Shown here one piece after another: positions 46,172-55,742 of a stretch of 64,000 nt of DNA (the stretch's first letter is position 1; each line of letters begins with the position of its first letter). The stretch covers positions 1 to 64,000 of the forward strand of contig JACDGS010000004.1 of assembly GCA_013821455.1 (NCBI GenBank), written 5' to 3'. Under the pieces are notes generated by a model. That model ran no database searches. It saw only the letters and a list, made by a program, of their open reading frames with translations, and had not been told where the DNA came from. Both the position numbers and the translations under genes were made by a program. This stretch comes from Chthoniobacterales bacterium. Lineage in GTDB: Bacteria > Verrucomicrobiota > Verrucomicrobiia > Chthoniobacterales > UBA10450.

Positions 46172-46785
46172 GTCGCCGGTTGGGGAAAAATTTCGTCGAA
46201 CATCAGGAGAAAACGCCGAATCTCGAACGGCTTCGTGATGTAATCGCGCGCCCCGGCTGCGAGCATGCGCTCGATCTGGCTTGGGGTCGCGTCGGCGCTG
46301 ATGACGATGACCGGCGTCTCCGCCGTCGCGGGTTCCGCGCGCAAGTGCCCGAGCACTTCGCTGCCGTGCATATCGGGCAGATCGAGGTCGAGCAGGACCA
46401 GCTCCGGGCTCTTGGCTTTGGCCATCTCGACGCCTTTTTTTCCACTGTCCGCCCAGACCAAATCGGTTCCCGGCCGATCGCTCAGAATACTTTCGATGAG
46501 CTGAAAATTCGCCGCGCTATCCTCGACACAAAGAACGCGTCGATCGCCCGAGGAAACTGGCGCGGTGGCCGGTTGGAAATCGATCACGCGCGATGGTGCA
46601 GTGGCGGCCACCGGAGTTTGCGGCGGCGCTTTCGGCACGACTGGCGCGGCAGTCTTGTCCGCTCCCGCGCGCGCGGCCTGCGCCTCCTGCATCGACTTGT
46701 ACAATTGCTCGCGGAGCATTTTGATTTCGAGTTGCGCGAGACGGAGCGCTTGCTGCGCCGACTCGTCGTTATCCGGTGTTTTCAT
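46165..46785 (-). CDS. Response regulator (REC) protein
   Basis: RRVLCVEDSAANFQLIESILSDRPGTDLVWADSGKKGVEMAKAKSPELVLLDLDLPDMHGSEVLGHLR. Confidence 0.92.
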   Translation of the reverse strand: MKTPDNDESAQQALRLAQLEIKMLREQLYKSMQEAQAARAGADKTAAPVVPKAPPQTPVAATAPSRVIDFQPATAPVSSGDRRVLCVEDSAANFQLIESILSDRPGTDLVWADSGKKGVEMAKAKSPELVLLDLDLPDMHGSEVLGHLRAEPATAETPVIVISADATPSQIERMLAAGARDYITKPFEIRRFLLMFDEIFPQPATG

Positions 46786-46791
46786 AGTTTT

Positions 46792-47955
46792 CTAGAAGGA
46801 CGCGATCTTCAGGCCGGACGGTTCTTCGTCCGCGGGAGAGCGGAGTTTCTTCGCCATTTCGAGGTCGCGTCGCATTTTGTTTTTGTGGGTTGAGAAAAGA
46901 AGAGCGGTCTCTTCCGAGATCAGATCCTCTTCGAAAGCGTTCATCAAAGATTGGTCGAAGCTGTGCCAGCCCAAGGTCGAGCCGGCTTCAATGATTTCCT
47001 GGAAGGTCCGATTCTCGCCCTCGCCGTAGAGCAGGGTCTCGCGCGTGCGCAGGCTGCTTCCCATGATTTCGGTGACGAGCAGACGGCCGCCCGCGATTTT
47101 GCTCACGAGCCGCTGGCTCACGATGTAGCGCAGCGTATCGGCCAGCCGTTCGCGGATCTGTTTTTCTTCGTCGCTGGTGAAGAAGCCGAGAATGCGGTTG
47201 ATGCTCTGGCCGGCATTGATCGTGTGCAGTGTACTAAAGACGAGGTGGCCGGTTTCGGAAGCGGTCAACGCGATCTCCATCGTCTCGCGGTCGCGAATTT
47301 CGCCGATCAAAATCACTTTCGGCGCCTGGCGGAGAGCGGCCCGCAGGCCGCTGGCAAAATCGGAAAAATCCTTCCCCAGCTCGCGCTGGCTGAAAGCCGA
47401 ACGCAGATGCGGATGTGCAAACTCGATCGGGTCCTCCAGCGTCACGATGTGCACATCCTGGGTGTGATTGATCTCATTCAGCAACGCCGCCAGCGTCGTA
47501 GTCTTGCCGCTCCCGGTGCTGCCGGTGACAAAAACGATCCCAAATTTTTCACGCGTAATTTCGCGGAAAATCGGCGGCAAGCCTAACGACTCCAACGTCG
47601 GTATCTCCGCTTGCAGCCTGCGCATGACGATGCCGACCTGGCCTTTCTGCCGGTAAATGTTCACCCGGAAGCGCGCCACGTTTTCGAGGGCGTAGCTCGT
47701 GTCGCAGGAGCCGGTGGCGGCGAGATCACTTTGCAAACGCTCGCCTCCGTTCATCAGGAGCGCGGCGATCGCGTCGGTGTGCCCGGGCAGGAGCGTGGCG
47801 CTCGCGGCATCCAGCGGGAGTTCGTAGAGCTTGCCGTAGCGCTCGATCAACGGCGGTTTGCCGACGAGAAAAAGGCAGTCGGAAACGCCTTCGCCGCTTT
47901 GCAGCATGGCGTTGAGGAGGAGTTGGAATTGGCTGGTCGTCATCGGGCCCGCCAC
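46792..47955 (-). CDS. pilT: PilT/PilU-type twitching motility ATPase
   Basis: IVFVTGSTGSGKTTTLAALLNEINHTQDVHIVTLEDPIEFAH...LIGEIRDRETMEIALTASETGHLVFSTLHT. Confidence 0.94.
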   Translation of the reverse strand: MAGPMTTSQFQLLLNAMLQSGEGVSDCLFLVGKPPLIERYGKLYELPLDAASATLLPGHTDAIAALLMNGGERLQSDLAATGSCDTSYALENVARFRVNIYRQKGQVGIVMRRLQAEIPTLESLGLPPIFREITREKFGIVFVTGSTGSGKTTTLAALLNEINHTQDVHIVTLEDPIEFAHPHLRSAFSQRELGKDFSDFASGLRAALRQAPKVILIGEIRDRETMEIALTASETGHLVFSTLHTINAGQSINRILGFFTSDEEKQIRERLADTLRYIVSQRLVSKIAGGRLLVTEIMGSSLRTRETLLYGEGENRTFQEIIEAGSTLGWHSFDQSLMNAFEEDLISEETALLFSTHKNKMRRDLEMAKKLRSPADEEPSGLKIASF

Positions 47956-48047
47956 GACGGCAGGCAGCTCTTTTGGTGCAAGAAGTGTTCCACAGCGGAC
48001 GAAATTGCGGGCGCTTGCGAATTGCGAGGCGGCCTCTATTTAAAGGC

Positions 48048-48494
48048 ATGTCCGAACACAAAATGACGCTCACCTGGAAGCGCGCCACGCCCGACTTCGA
48101 ATATAAAACTTACAACCGCGATCATCAGTGGAGCTTCGATGGCGGCCATGAAATGACTGCGACCGCAGCGCCCGCTTATCTCGGCTCGCCGGAGAATGTT
48201 GATCCCGAAGAGGCTTTCGTGGCGGCGCTCTCGAGCTGCCACATGCTCACGTTTCTGGCGGTGGCGTGTAAGAAGAAATTCCAGCTCGAGGAATATCGCG
48301 ACGAAGCGGTCGGCCACATGGAAAAGAACGCCGAAGGCAAGCTCGCCATCACCAAAGTCGAGCTGCATCCAAAGCTAAAGTTTTCCGGGGAGAAACAGCC
48401 CACGGAACAAGAGCTGGATGAGATGCACCACTTCGCGCATGAAAATTGTTTCATCGCCAACTCGGTGAAGACCGAGGTCACAGTCGCGAAGTAA
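48048..48494 (+). CDS. OsmC family protein
   Basis: MSEHKMTLTWKRATPDFEYKTYNRDHQWSFDGG...PEEAFVAALSSCHMLTFLAVACKK. Confidence 0.93.
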   Translation: MSEHKMTLTWKRATPDFEYKTYNRDHQWSFDGGHEMTATAAPAYLGSPENVDPEEAFVAALSSCHMLTFLAVACKKKFQLEEYRDEAVGHMEKNAEGKLAITKVELHPKLKFSGEKQPTEQELDEMHHFAHENCFIANSVKTEVTVAK

Positions 48495-48508
48495 GGCGGA
48501 AGATTTCT

Positions 48509-48600
48509 GGTCCACAGATTTCGCAGATTTTCACAGATTTTTCGAAGGCCAGCGGCCGAGTTTTTTAAATCTGTGTAAATCGGTGAAATCTGTGGACGAT
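48509..48600. repeat. Intergenic hairpin repeat (GTCCACAGATTTCGCAGATT type)
   Basis: gtccacagatttcgcagattttcacagattt ... aaatctgtgtaaatcggtgaaatctgtggac. Confidence 0.75.
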
Positions 48601-48605
48601 TTCTT

Positions 48606-49961
48606 ATGAGCTCGGAATCCCAGCGGATGGAAAAAATCGTCAGCCTCTGCAAGCGGCGCGGTTTTATTTTCCAGGCGGACGAAATCTACGGCGGCCTCAA
48701 CGGCGTCTGGGATTACGGCCCGTTAGGCGTGGAGCTGAAACGCAACCTGAAAGACTATTGGTGGCGCGTGATGGTGCGCGAACGCGACGACGTCGTCGGC
48801 CTCGACGGCGCAATCCTCACCCACCGCGCCGCGCTCAAAGCCAGTGGGCACGAGGACACGTTCAGCGATCCGATGGTCGACTGCCGGACGTGCAAAGTAC
48901 GTCTGCGCGCCGATCAACTCCCGGAAAAAAATGGAGTTCCGCAGTGTCCTAACTGCGGCGGCAAAGATCTAACTGAAGCCCGTCCGTTCAACCTCATGTT
49001 CTCGACCCAAATGGGCGCGTCGGCCGATCCGGACTCGATCGCTTATCTTCGTCCCGAGACTGCGCAGTCGATTTTCGTGCAATTTAAAAACGTGCTCGAT
49101 ACTTCGCGCAAAAAATTGCCCTTCGGCATCGCACAAATCGGGAAGGCTTTTCGGAACGAAATCAATCCGCGCAATTACATTTTTCGCTCGCGCGAGTTCG
49201 AGCAGATGGAGCTCGAATATTTCTGCCGCCCCGAACAGGGCGCCGAGCTGCTCGAATATTGGAAAAACGAGCGACTGAGGTTTTACGAAAATATTGGTTT
49301 GCCTAACGAGAAGCTGCACGTTCTCACTGTGCCTGAGGCCGATCGGGCCTTTTATTCAAAAGGCACTTACGACATCGAATATGATTTTCCCTTCGGCCGG
49401 CAGGAACTCGAGGGCGTCGCCTACCGCACCGACTACGACCTCACGCAGCATCAAAAAGCCAGCGGCAAACCGCTGGATTATTTCGACGAGGAAACGAAAC
49501 AGCGTTTCATCCCGCACGTGATCGAGCCGAGTGCCGGTGTCGATCGCACCGTGCTCGCGCTTTTGTGCGAAGCCTTCGCCGAGGAGACGGTCACCGACGA
49601 AAAGGGAAAGAGCGAAACCCGCACGGTGCTGCGCTTTCATCCCCGAATCGCGCCCATCAAGGTGGGCGTTTTCCCGCTGCTGAAAAATCAGCCCGCTCTG
49701 GTCGAAAAGGCGCGCCAAGTCCAGGCGCTCCTGCGTCCGCTGATGAATGTTTTTTATGACGAAACGGGCGCGATCGGACGGCGCTACCGGCGGCAGGATG
49801 AAGCGGGCACGCCGTTTTGCCTAACGATCGATTTCGAGTCGTTAGGCGAGCGCGATGCCGCGCTGCGCGACACCGTCACGTTGCGTCATCGCGACAGCAT
49901 GGAGCAGGAGCGCGTCGCCATCGCCGAGCTGCCCGCGCGTCTCCTCCTCGCGATTGCGTAG
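48606..49961 (+). CDS. glyS: Glycine--tRNA ligase (alpha2 type)
   Basis: MEKIVSLCKRRGFIFQADEIYGGLNGVWDYGPLGVELKRN...LMFSTQMG...YLRPETAQSIFVQF. Confidence 0.97.
   Translation: MSSESQRMEKIVSLCKRRGFIFQADEIYGGLNGVWDYGPLGVELKRNLKDYWWRVMVRERDDVVGLDGAILTHRAALKASGHEDTFSDPMVDCRTCKVRLRADQLPEKNGVPQCPNCGGKDLTEARPFNLMFSTQMGASADPDSIAYLRPETAQSIFVQFKNVLDTSRKKLPFGIAQIGKAFRNEINPRNYIFRSREFEQMELEYFCRPEQGAELLEYWKNERLRFYENIGLPNEKLHVLTVPEADRAFYSKGTYDIEYDFPFGRQELEGVAYRTDYDLTQHQKASGKPLDYFDEETKQRFIPHVIEPSAGVDRTVLALLCEAFAEETVTDEKGKSETRTVLRFHPRIAPIKVGVFPLLKNQPALVEKARQVQALLRPLMNVFYDETGAIGRRYRRQDEAGTPFCLTIDFESLGERDAALRDTVTLRHRDSMEQERVAIAELPARLLLAIA
49819..49847. repeat. Tight inverted pair of the GCCTAACGA/TCGTTAGGC word inside glyS
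   Basis: gcctaacgatcgatttcgagtcgttaggc. Confidence 0.9.
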
Positions 49962-50317
49962 TGAACTTGGAAGATTTTCGCGCGCGTTGCCTAACGAAGG
50001 CGGCGGTCACAGAAGGCACGCCTTTTGGCCCGGACACAATCGTCTTCAAGGTCGCGGGGAAAATGTTCGCGCTTGCCTCGCTCGAGGCGGTACCGCCGCG
50101 GGTAAATTTGAAATGTGATCCCGAGCGCGCGCTGGATTTACGCGATCGCTATGATGAGGTCACGCCCGGTTATCACATGAACAAAAAGCATTGGAACACG
50201 GTCGAGTTGTGCGGCCGTATTCCCGTCGCGGAGTTACGCGCGATGATCGATCACTCGTACGAACTGGTGGTCGCATCGTTGCCGAAAAAGCAACGCGCGG
50301 AAATCACCGCCTTGTAA
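49961..50317 (+). CDS. MmcQ/YjbR family DNA-binding protein
   Basis: GTG start overlapping glyS TAG; MNLEDFRARCLTKAAVTEGTPFGPDTIVFKVAGKMFALASLE...PGYHMNKKHWNTVEL. Confidence 0.92.
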   Translation: MNLEDFRARCLTKAAVTEGTPFGPDTIVFKVAGKMFALASLEAVPPRVNLKCDPERALDLRDRYDEVTPGYHMNKKHWNTVELCGRIPVAELRAMIDHSYELVVASLPKKQRAEITAL

Positions 50318-50336
50318 AATGCGGCGTCACTCGCGT

Positions 50337-50459
50337 TGTCATCCCGAGCCGGCGCAGCGCGGAGAGGGACCCCCGCAATTGCAATCACCGGGTCCGACGA
50401 AACGCGAAGCGCAAATGGCAGTTGGGGGTCCTTCGCCATCTTCGCGGCTCAGGATGACA
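50337..50459. repeat. Inverted-repeat element, subtype C, overlapping the 3' end of murI
   Basis: tgtcatcccgagccggcgcagcgcggagagggacccccgcaattgcaatc...gggggtccttcgccatcttcgcggctcaggatgaca. Confidence 0.85.
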
Positions 50460-51351
50460 GCTTTTCCACTGCGCCTCGCCCGTCGTTTGGCATGTCTTCT
50501 TTTGCGGGATGAATCACCTGCCGCAACTGCACCGTTCCGATATCGAGGTGGAGCGCGGCCAGTGCGACTTCGAGAAAAGCATCTGGCGGATCGGTGAGCG
50601 CAACGTGTAGTTTTCCTTCCGCACCCGGTTCCGCGCAGAGCGCTTCTGTTTCCAACAACTGCGCCACCGCCCGAGCGCAATTTTGTGCGGAATCGACCAG
50701 CGTCACATCTGGTCCGAGAAAACGCCCGATCGCTTCGCGCAACAACGGATAGTGCGTGCAACCCAGCACCAGCGTGTCGATACCTTCAGCGACCAGCGGC
50801 GCGAGATATTGCCTAACGATACCGTCCGTGATGTCTCCATCGAGCCAGCCTTCTTCGATAAGTGGGACAAAAAGCGGACAGGCCCGCGCCGTCACGCGCA
50901 CGCCCGGCTCGATCGCCTCAAGTGCGCGCTCGTAGGCGCCGCTTTTGATCGTCGCCCGGGTGCCGATGATGCCGATGTGGCCGTTGCGCGTCGCCGCCAT
51001 GGCCGCCTCGGCGCCGGGCCGAATCACCCCCGTCACTGAGACCGGACTGATCTTCTGCAAACGGGGCAGCGCGAGTGCCGACGCGGTGTTGCAAGCCACC
51101 ACCACCGTCTTGCAATGCTCCTGCAAAAGCATCGCCGTGATCTCGACGCTGTAGCGCTCGACCGTGGCCGCGCTTTTTCCGCCATAGGGCAGACGGGCCG
51201 TGTCGCCGAGGTAATAAATCTTCTCGTTAGGCAAAAGATCGCGCAACGCCCGCACGACGGTGAGTCCGCCGATGCCGGAATCGAAAACGCCGATCGGCTG
51301 GGCGCGCGCGGACGCGGTCGCGGGCTCGGACGATGCATGGTTCGGCGACAC
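50449..51351 (-). CDS. murI: Glutamate racemase
   Basis: IGVFDSGIGGLTVVRALRDLLPNEKIYYLGDTARLPYG...VVACNTASA...LGCTHYPLL. Confidence 0.96.
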   Translation of the reverse strand: MSPNHASSEPATASARAQPIGVFDSGIGGLTVVRALRDLLPNEKIYYLGDTARLPYGGKSAATVERYSVEITAMLLQEHCKTVVVACNTASALALPRLQKISPVSVTGVIRPGAEAAMAATRNGHIGIIGTRATIKSGAYERALEAIEPGVRVTARACPLFVPLIEEGWLDGDITDGIVRQYLAPLVAEGIDTLVLGCTHYPLLREAIGRFLGPDVTLVDSAQNCARAVAQLLETEALCAEPGAEGKLHVALTDPPDAFLEVALAALHLDIGTVQLRQVIHPAKEDMPNDGRGAVEKLSS

Positions 51352-51417
51352 GGTGGGCCAACTTGAGCGGAGCGGCCCGCCGCTCGCAAGCGCATTGTGG
51401 CAGCGCGCCGCGACTCG

Positions 51418-54400
51418 TTAGGCTGCGTCGCGCCAGCCGCCGCGCAGCACTTGCTCCAACTTATGGAGAAAGGTGCGCGTGGTGTAAGGCTTCATCAGGT
51501 AACCATCGATCCCGAAGGCGGCGAGCTCCGACGATTTGGCTTCGTCGGTGCGGCCAGTGGAGACGATAATTTTCACCCTCGGCGCGATACGGCGCAGCGT
51601 TCGCACGAGCATGATTCCGTCCATCATCGGCATGGCGAGATCGGTCACGACGATGTCGATCAAGCCTGGTTGTTGTGCGAAAACTGCGAGCGCGGTCGGA
51701 CCATCTTCGGCCAGCAACACTTTGTAGCCGTTGCCTTCAAGGACGAATTCCGCGAGCTGGCGAATGCTCAATTCATCATCCACCACGAGGATGGTTTGGC
51801 CGTCGCCGCGCGGCAGCGATTCTTCATTTTCCGAGTCACCTGAAGATTGGCCAGTCTCTTTGGCAGGCAGGAAGATTTTAAAGCGTGTATGCCCGGGTTC
51901 GCTTTCCAATTGCAGAAAACCGCCGTGACCGCGGACGATGCCGGCGACCGTGGAAAGTCCGAGGCCGGTCCCTTGGCCAATGTCCTTGGTGGTGAAAAAG
52001 GGATCGAAAATTTTCGGCTGAATATCCGGCGGAATCCCGGTGCCGGTGTCCGTCACTTGCAGCAAGACGTGGGGGCCGGCGGTCGCGCCCGGCATCATGT
52101 TCGCGTAGTGCGCATCGACGTCGAAATTTTCCGCGCTGAGGCGAAGCTTGCCGCCTTCGGGCATGGCGTCGCGGGAGTTGATGCAAAGATTGAGCAGGAC
52201 CTGATGCAGCTGTGTGGGGTCGGCTTCGAGGGAACGAATATTTTCGTCGAAGCTCGTTTTCAGGTCGATCGATTTTGGGAAAGTCTGGCCCGCGATTTTC
52301 GCGACTTCCTGGAGGAGGTAAATCGGCTTTAAGAGAAGCCGGTCGCCCACCGCGCCGCGGGCGAAAGTGAGAACTTGTTTCACGATATCCGCGCCTCGTT
52401 GCGCGCTCGATTCGACGATATCGAGAAACTTATCCCGCTCGGCCGGATCGGTTTCTTCGCGCAAGATCGGCGCGGCCATCATGATCGGAAGCAGAATATT
52501 ATTCAGGTCGTGCGCGACGCCGCTGGCCAGGGTGCCGATGCTTTCCATGCGTTGCGCGCGGAGGAAATGCTCCTCGATTTTCTTTCTCTCGGTGATGTCG
52601 TTATTGATCGAGAGAACGGCCTTGGGATTCCCCTTCTCGTCGCGCACGAGCGTTTTCCGCGCTTCGACGGTAACGATGCTGCCATCTTTCACCATCTGCT
52701 GCAGCTCACCGAACCATTCTCCCCGCACGATGGTGGCGGCGTTGGCCTTTTCGTAACTATCATTGTTGCCGATATGACAGAGGGTGCTCAACTTTTGCCC
52801 GAGAGCTTCCTCCGCGGTGTAGCCGTAGAGGCGTTCCGCGCCTTTGCTCCAAAAGAGCAAATGACCTTGAAGATCACGCACCATAATGGCGTCGTGCGCG
52901 AGATCGAGTAGCGCCGCCTGCTGTTCGATACGCTCGGCCGCCTGGCGGCTCTCGGTGATGTCTTCGTAGGTGCCGAGGATGCCGTACACTTTTCCGGTCG
53001 TGTCGCGCAGCGGGACTTTGTTGGAGCGCAACCAGAGGCGGCGGCCGGCGGCATTTTGTAGCGGTTCTTCGTAGGCAAATTTGGGAGTTCCCGAGTCCAT
53101 GACGCGCCTGTCGTCCACGCGATACTGCGCCGCGAATTCGCTCCAACTGGCGTCGAAATCCGTCTTGCCCACGATCGACTGCGAATTGCTGAAACCGGCA
53201 TCGCCCGCGAAGGCGCGGTTGCAGCCGAGGTACGTGCAGTTGGTGTCTTTCCAAAAGACGCGTTGCGGGATGTTGTCCAGCACAGTCCGAAGCATCAATT
53301 GTGATTCGAACAATTCTTTCTCGGCCCGTTTTTTGCCCGTCACGTCGGCGTTGATGCCAACCCACTCGCGCGTCGCTCCCTGAGCGTCGCGCACGGGCAC
53401 ACCGCGCACGGAAAAGTTTCGATACGCACCATCAGCTCCGCGCATTCGGTATTCGATTTCATAGGGGACCTGGGCGCGCTTGCATTCCGACCAATGCTGC
53501 AGGACGTGCTCGCGATCTTCCGGATGAATGCAGTCGGACCAGCCAAAGCCCAGAACCTCCTCGCGGCTTTGGCCGGTGAAATCGCGCCAGCTCGGCAGAT
53601 CTTCGATCACATTTCCCTCGGGATCCGTTTGCCAGACAATCTGCGAAGTGGCCTCGGTAAAAGAACGAAAACGCTCGACACTGCGGCGCAATTCTTCCTC
53701 GGCACGCTTCCGCTCCGTGATGTCCTGCACGCTGCCTTCGTAGAGGAGCGACCGACCGGCAGCATCGCGCACGACCCGAACATTTTCGGAGACCCAGATC
53801 GCGCCGCCATCTCTGCGCTTGACCTGGTATTCGTAATTGTTGATGAAACCTTCGCGCTCAAGCCGGTCCCGAAATTCCTTGCGCAAAGTGGGATCGACGT
53901 AGCCCTGCTTTTCGAGGTCGTTGCGCTCGCGAATCAACTGCTCGGGACTGCCGAATCCGAGCATCCGAGCCAAGGCTGGATTGGCCGAAAGATATTTGCC
54001 CTCCGGAGTGTTTTGGAAAATTCCTTCCTGAGCATTGTCGAAAATGGACCGGTAATTTTCTTCGGCTGCCCGCAATTGCTTTTCCTGCAACCGCTCCTGC
54101 GTGACATCGCGCAGGATGAGCAGCAGTGCCGGCCGCTTTTCGTACAGGAAAGACACGACGGTCGATTCGGCCTCGACCACTGAGCCGTCCAAACGCACGA
54201 GTCTGCGCGCTGCGGTCGGAGGTTGTTTCCCTTCCGCGACTTGCCGGGTCCGAAGCGCTATCTCGCTGCGTTCATCCGGATGCACGATCTCGTTCGGAGG
54301 ATGCCCCAGGATTTGTTCCGGTCGCTCCGCCCCGAGCAGTGCGAGTCCGGCTGGATTAATGAGCACAATTTCGTCGTCGCAAAGAACGAGAATGGCGTTG

Positions 54401-55185
54401 GGAGAATTTTCCAACAGCATCAGATAACGAGCCTCGCCTTCCTGCCGTTCGCGCTCCGCTCGCTCGTATTGCGCGACCGAGATTTGCAGGCTGCGTTTAT
54501 CTTTGCGCAAAGCCCGCAGCATGCGGATGACCATCCACGCAGTCCCTAAAACGGTCAGCATTCCGAATGTGAGTAGAGAGTCGCCGACGGCCTCGGTTCG
54601 CTTGATCTGCGTTGTCGTGGTCGTCGCGATGGTGCGAGCTTCTGCCTCTTCATAAGCCTGCAGCGCCGCCAGGGTTTCCCGAAATGCGTTATAAGCCGGG
54701 GCTTGCATGCGCAGCGCGATCGCCGCCGGTCCGTCCGTCTGGTCCACGCGGCTGAGCGCGAGCAACTCCTGCGTGCGCCGGGTGAAAATGACCTCGGCCT
54801 CTTTGACGTTCGCGTAGAGCCGTCCCTCCCCGGACTCCGCCGGTCCAGTCCAGCCCGACACGATCCTCTCGTTCGCCTGCGTTAGTTGGGCGATGAGTTC
54901 CTCGTGTTGCTTTAACTCTGCCGGCGCGGAGGCCACGACGTGTCGAACCACTTCCGCTTGGATTTGGCCCAGATTCTTACCGACCAAATAGAGTTCGCTG
55001 ATCTCGCCCAAGGCCGAAGAACGCTCGGCCGTGTTTAGCTTTTCGATCGAGCGCAGACTGAAAAAGAAGATGCCACCGATCCCAAGAAACGTCCCGCAGA
55101 TCAAACCGAAACAGAGGAGAAGCTTGCTCGCGAGACGAAAGGATTTGTTAGGCTGCAGATCAGCCGAGGGAGAGAGATCGCTCAC
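51418..55185 (-). CDS. Multi-PAS hybrid sensor histidine kinase
   Basis: 1255 aa; 4HB/TM N-term, multiple PAS/PAC, HisKA MESIGTLASGVAHDLNNILLPIMMA, HATPase, C-term REC; TAA stop in GCCTAACGA motif. Confidence 0.94.
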   Translation of the reverse strand: MSDLSPSADLQPNKSFRLASKLLLCFGLICGTFLGIGGIFFFSLRSIEKLNTAERSSALGEISELYLVGKNLGQIQAEVVRHVVASAPAELKQHEELIAQLTQANERIVSGWTGPAESGEGRLYANVKEAEVIFTRRTQELLALSRVDQTDGPAAIALRMQAPAYNAFRETLAALQAYEEAEARTIATTTTTQIKRTEAVGDSLLTFGMLTVLGTAWMVIRMLRALRKDKRSLQISVAQYERAERERQEGEARYLMLLENSPNAILVLCDDEIVLINPAGLALLGAERPEQILGHPPNEIVHPDERSEIALRTRQVAEGKQPPTAARRLVRLDGSVVEAESTVVSFLYEKRPALLLILRDVTQERLQEKQLRAAEENYRSIFDNAQEGIFQNTPEGKYLSANPALARMLGFGSPEQLIRERNDLEKQGYVDPTLRKEFRDRLEREGFINNYEYQVKRRDGGAIWVSENVRVVRDAAGRSLLYEGSVQDITERKRAEEELRRSVERFRSFTEATSQIVWQTDPEGNVIEDLPSWRDFTGQSREEVLGFGWSDCIHPEDREHVLQHWSECKRAQVPYEIEYRMRGADGAYRNFSVRGVPVRDAQGATREWVGINADVTGKKRAEKELFESQLMLRTVLDNIPQRVFWKDTNCTYLGCNRAFAGDAGFSNSQSIVGKTDFDASWSEFAAQYRVDDRRVMDSGTPKFAYEEPLQNAAGRRLWLRSNKVPLRDTTGKVYGILGTYEDITESRQAAERIEQQAALLDLAHDAIMVRDLQGHLLFWSKGAERLYGYTAEEALGQKLSTLCHIGNNDSYEKANAATIVRGEWFGELQQMVKDGSIVTVEARKTLVRDEKGNPKAVLSINNDITERKKIEEHFLRAQRMESIGTLASGVAHDLNNILLPIMMAAPILREETDPAERDKFLDIVESSAQRGADIVKQVLTFARGAVGDRLLLKPIYLLQEVAKIAGQTFPKSIDLKTSFDENIRSLEADPTQLHQVLLNLCINSRDAMPEGGKLRLSAENFDVDAHYANMMPGATAGPHVLLQVTDTGTGIPPDIQPKIFDPFFTTKDIGQGTGLGLSTVAGIVRGHGGFLQLESEPGHTRFKIFLPAKETGQSSGDSENEESLPRGDGQTILVVDDELSIRQLAEFVLEGNGYKVLLAEDGPTALAVFAQQPGLIDIVVTDLAMPMMDGIMLVRTLRRIAPRVKIIVSTGRTDEAKSSELAAFGIDGYLMKPYTTRTFLHKLEQVLRGGWRDAA

Positions 55186-55314
55186 GACAGAGCCGTAAGT
55201 GCAAATATCGCGCCAATCTGCCCGGGAAATTCCTGTTTCCGCGCGATACCATCATCGCGCTCATTGCGTCGGCCATAGATTTGCCGAAGCAACGCCTAAC
55301 GAATCATCACTCGC

Positions 55315-55709
55315 CTAAATCCGCATCCCAGCCGGGGCGGTGAATTCCGACTCTTGCGCGCTGCCCGTGTTGCGCGTCGCGGCCGGCTCGAAGAGAACAA
55401 CTTCTGCTTCCGCATCCGCGGCCGTCCGATGCTCCACGCCGCGTGGGACGACGACGAATTCGCCCGCGCTCAACTCGACCACGCGCTCCCGAAACTCCAC
55501 TCGCATCCGTCCGCGCCAGACCAGGAATAACTCGTCCTCGCGCTCGTGATGATGCCACGGAAAACTCCCTGGAACTTCACCACTTTCACTTCCTGACCGT
55601 TCAACGCTCCGACAATTTTGGGACGCCAATGCTCGGAAAACGCCGCAAATTTTTCGTCCAGACTCACTTTTTCCATCAGCGGCAAAGTAGCACGACACGG
55701 ACCGCCGTT
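55315..55709 (-). pseudogene. Cupin domain protein disrupted by a frameshift
   Basis: MEKVSLDEKFAAFSEHWRPKIVGALNGQEVKVVKFQG in one frame continues as FPWHHHEREDELFLVWRGRMRVEFRERVVELSAGEFVVVPRGVEHR in another; shift near the A4/T4 tract at 55561. Confidence 0.8.
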
Positions 55710-55742
55710 TTCGTTTTGCAATCATCCGGCGCTCTTCGATGA

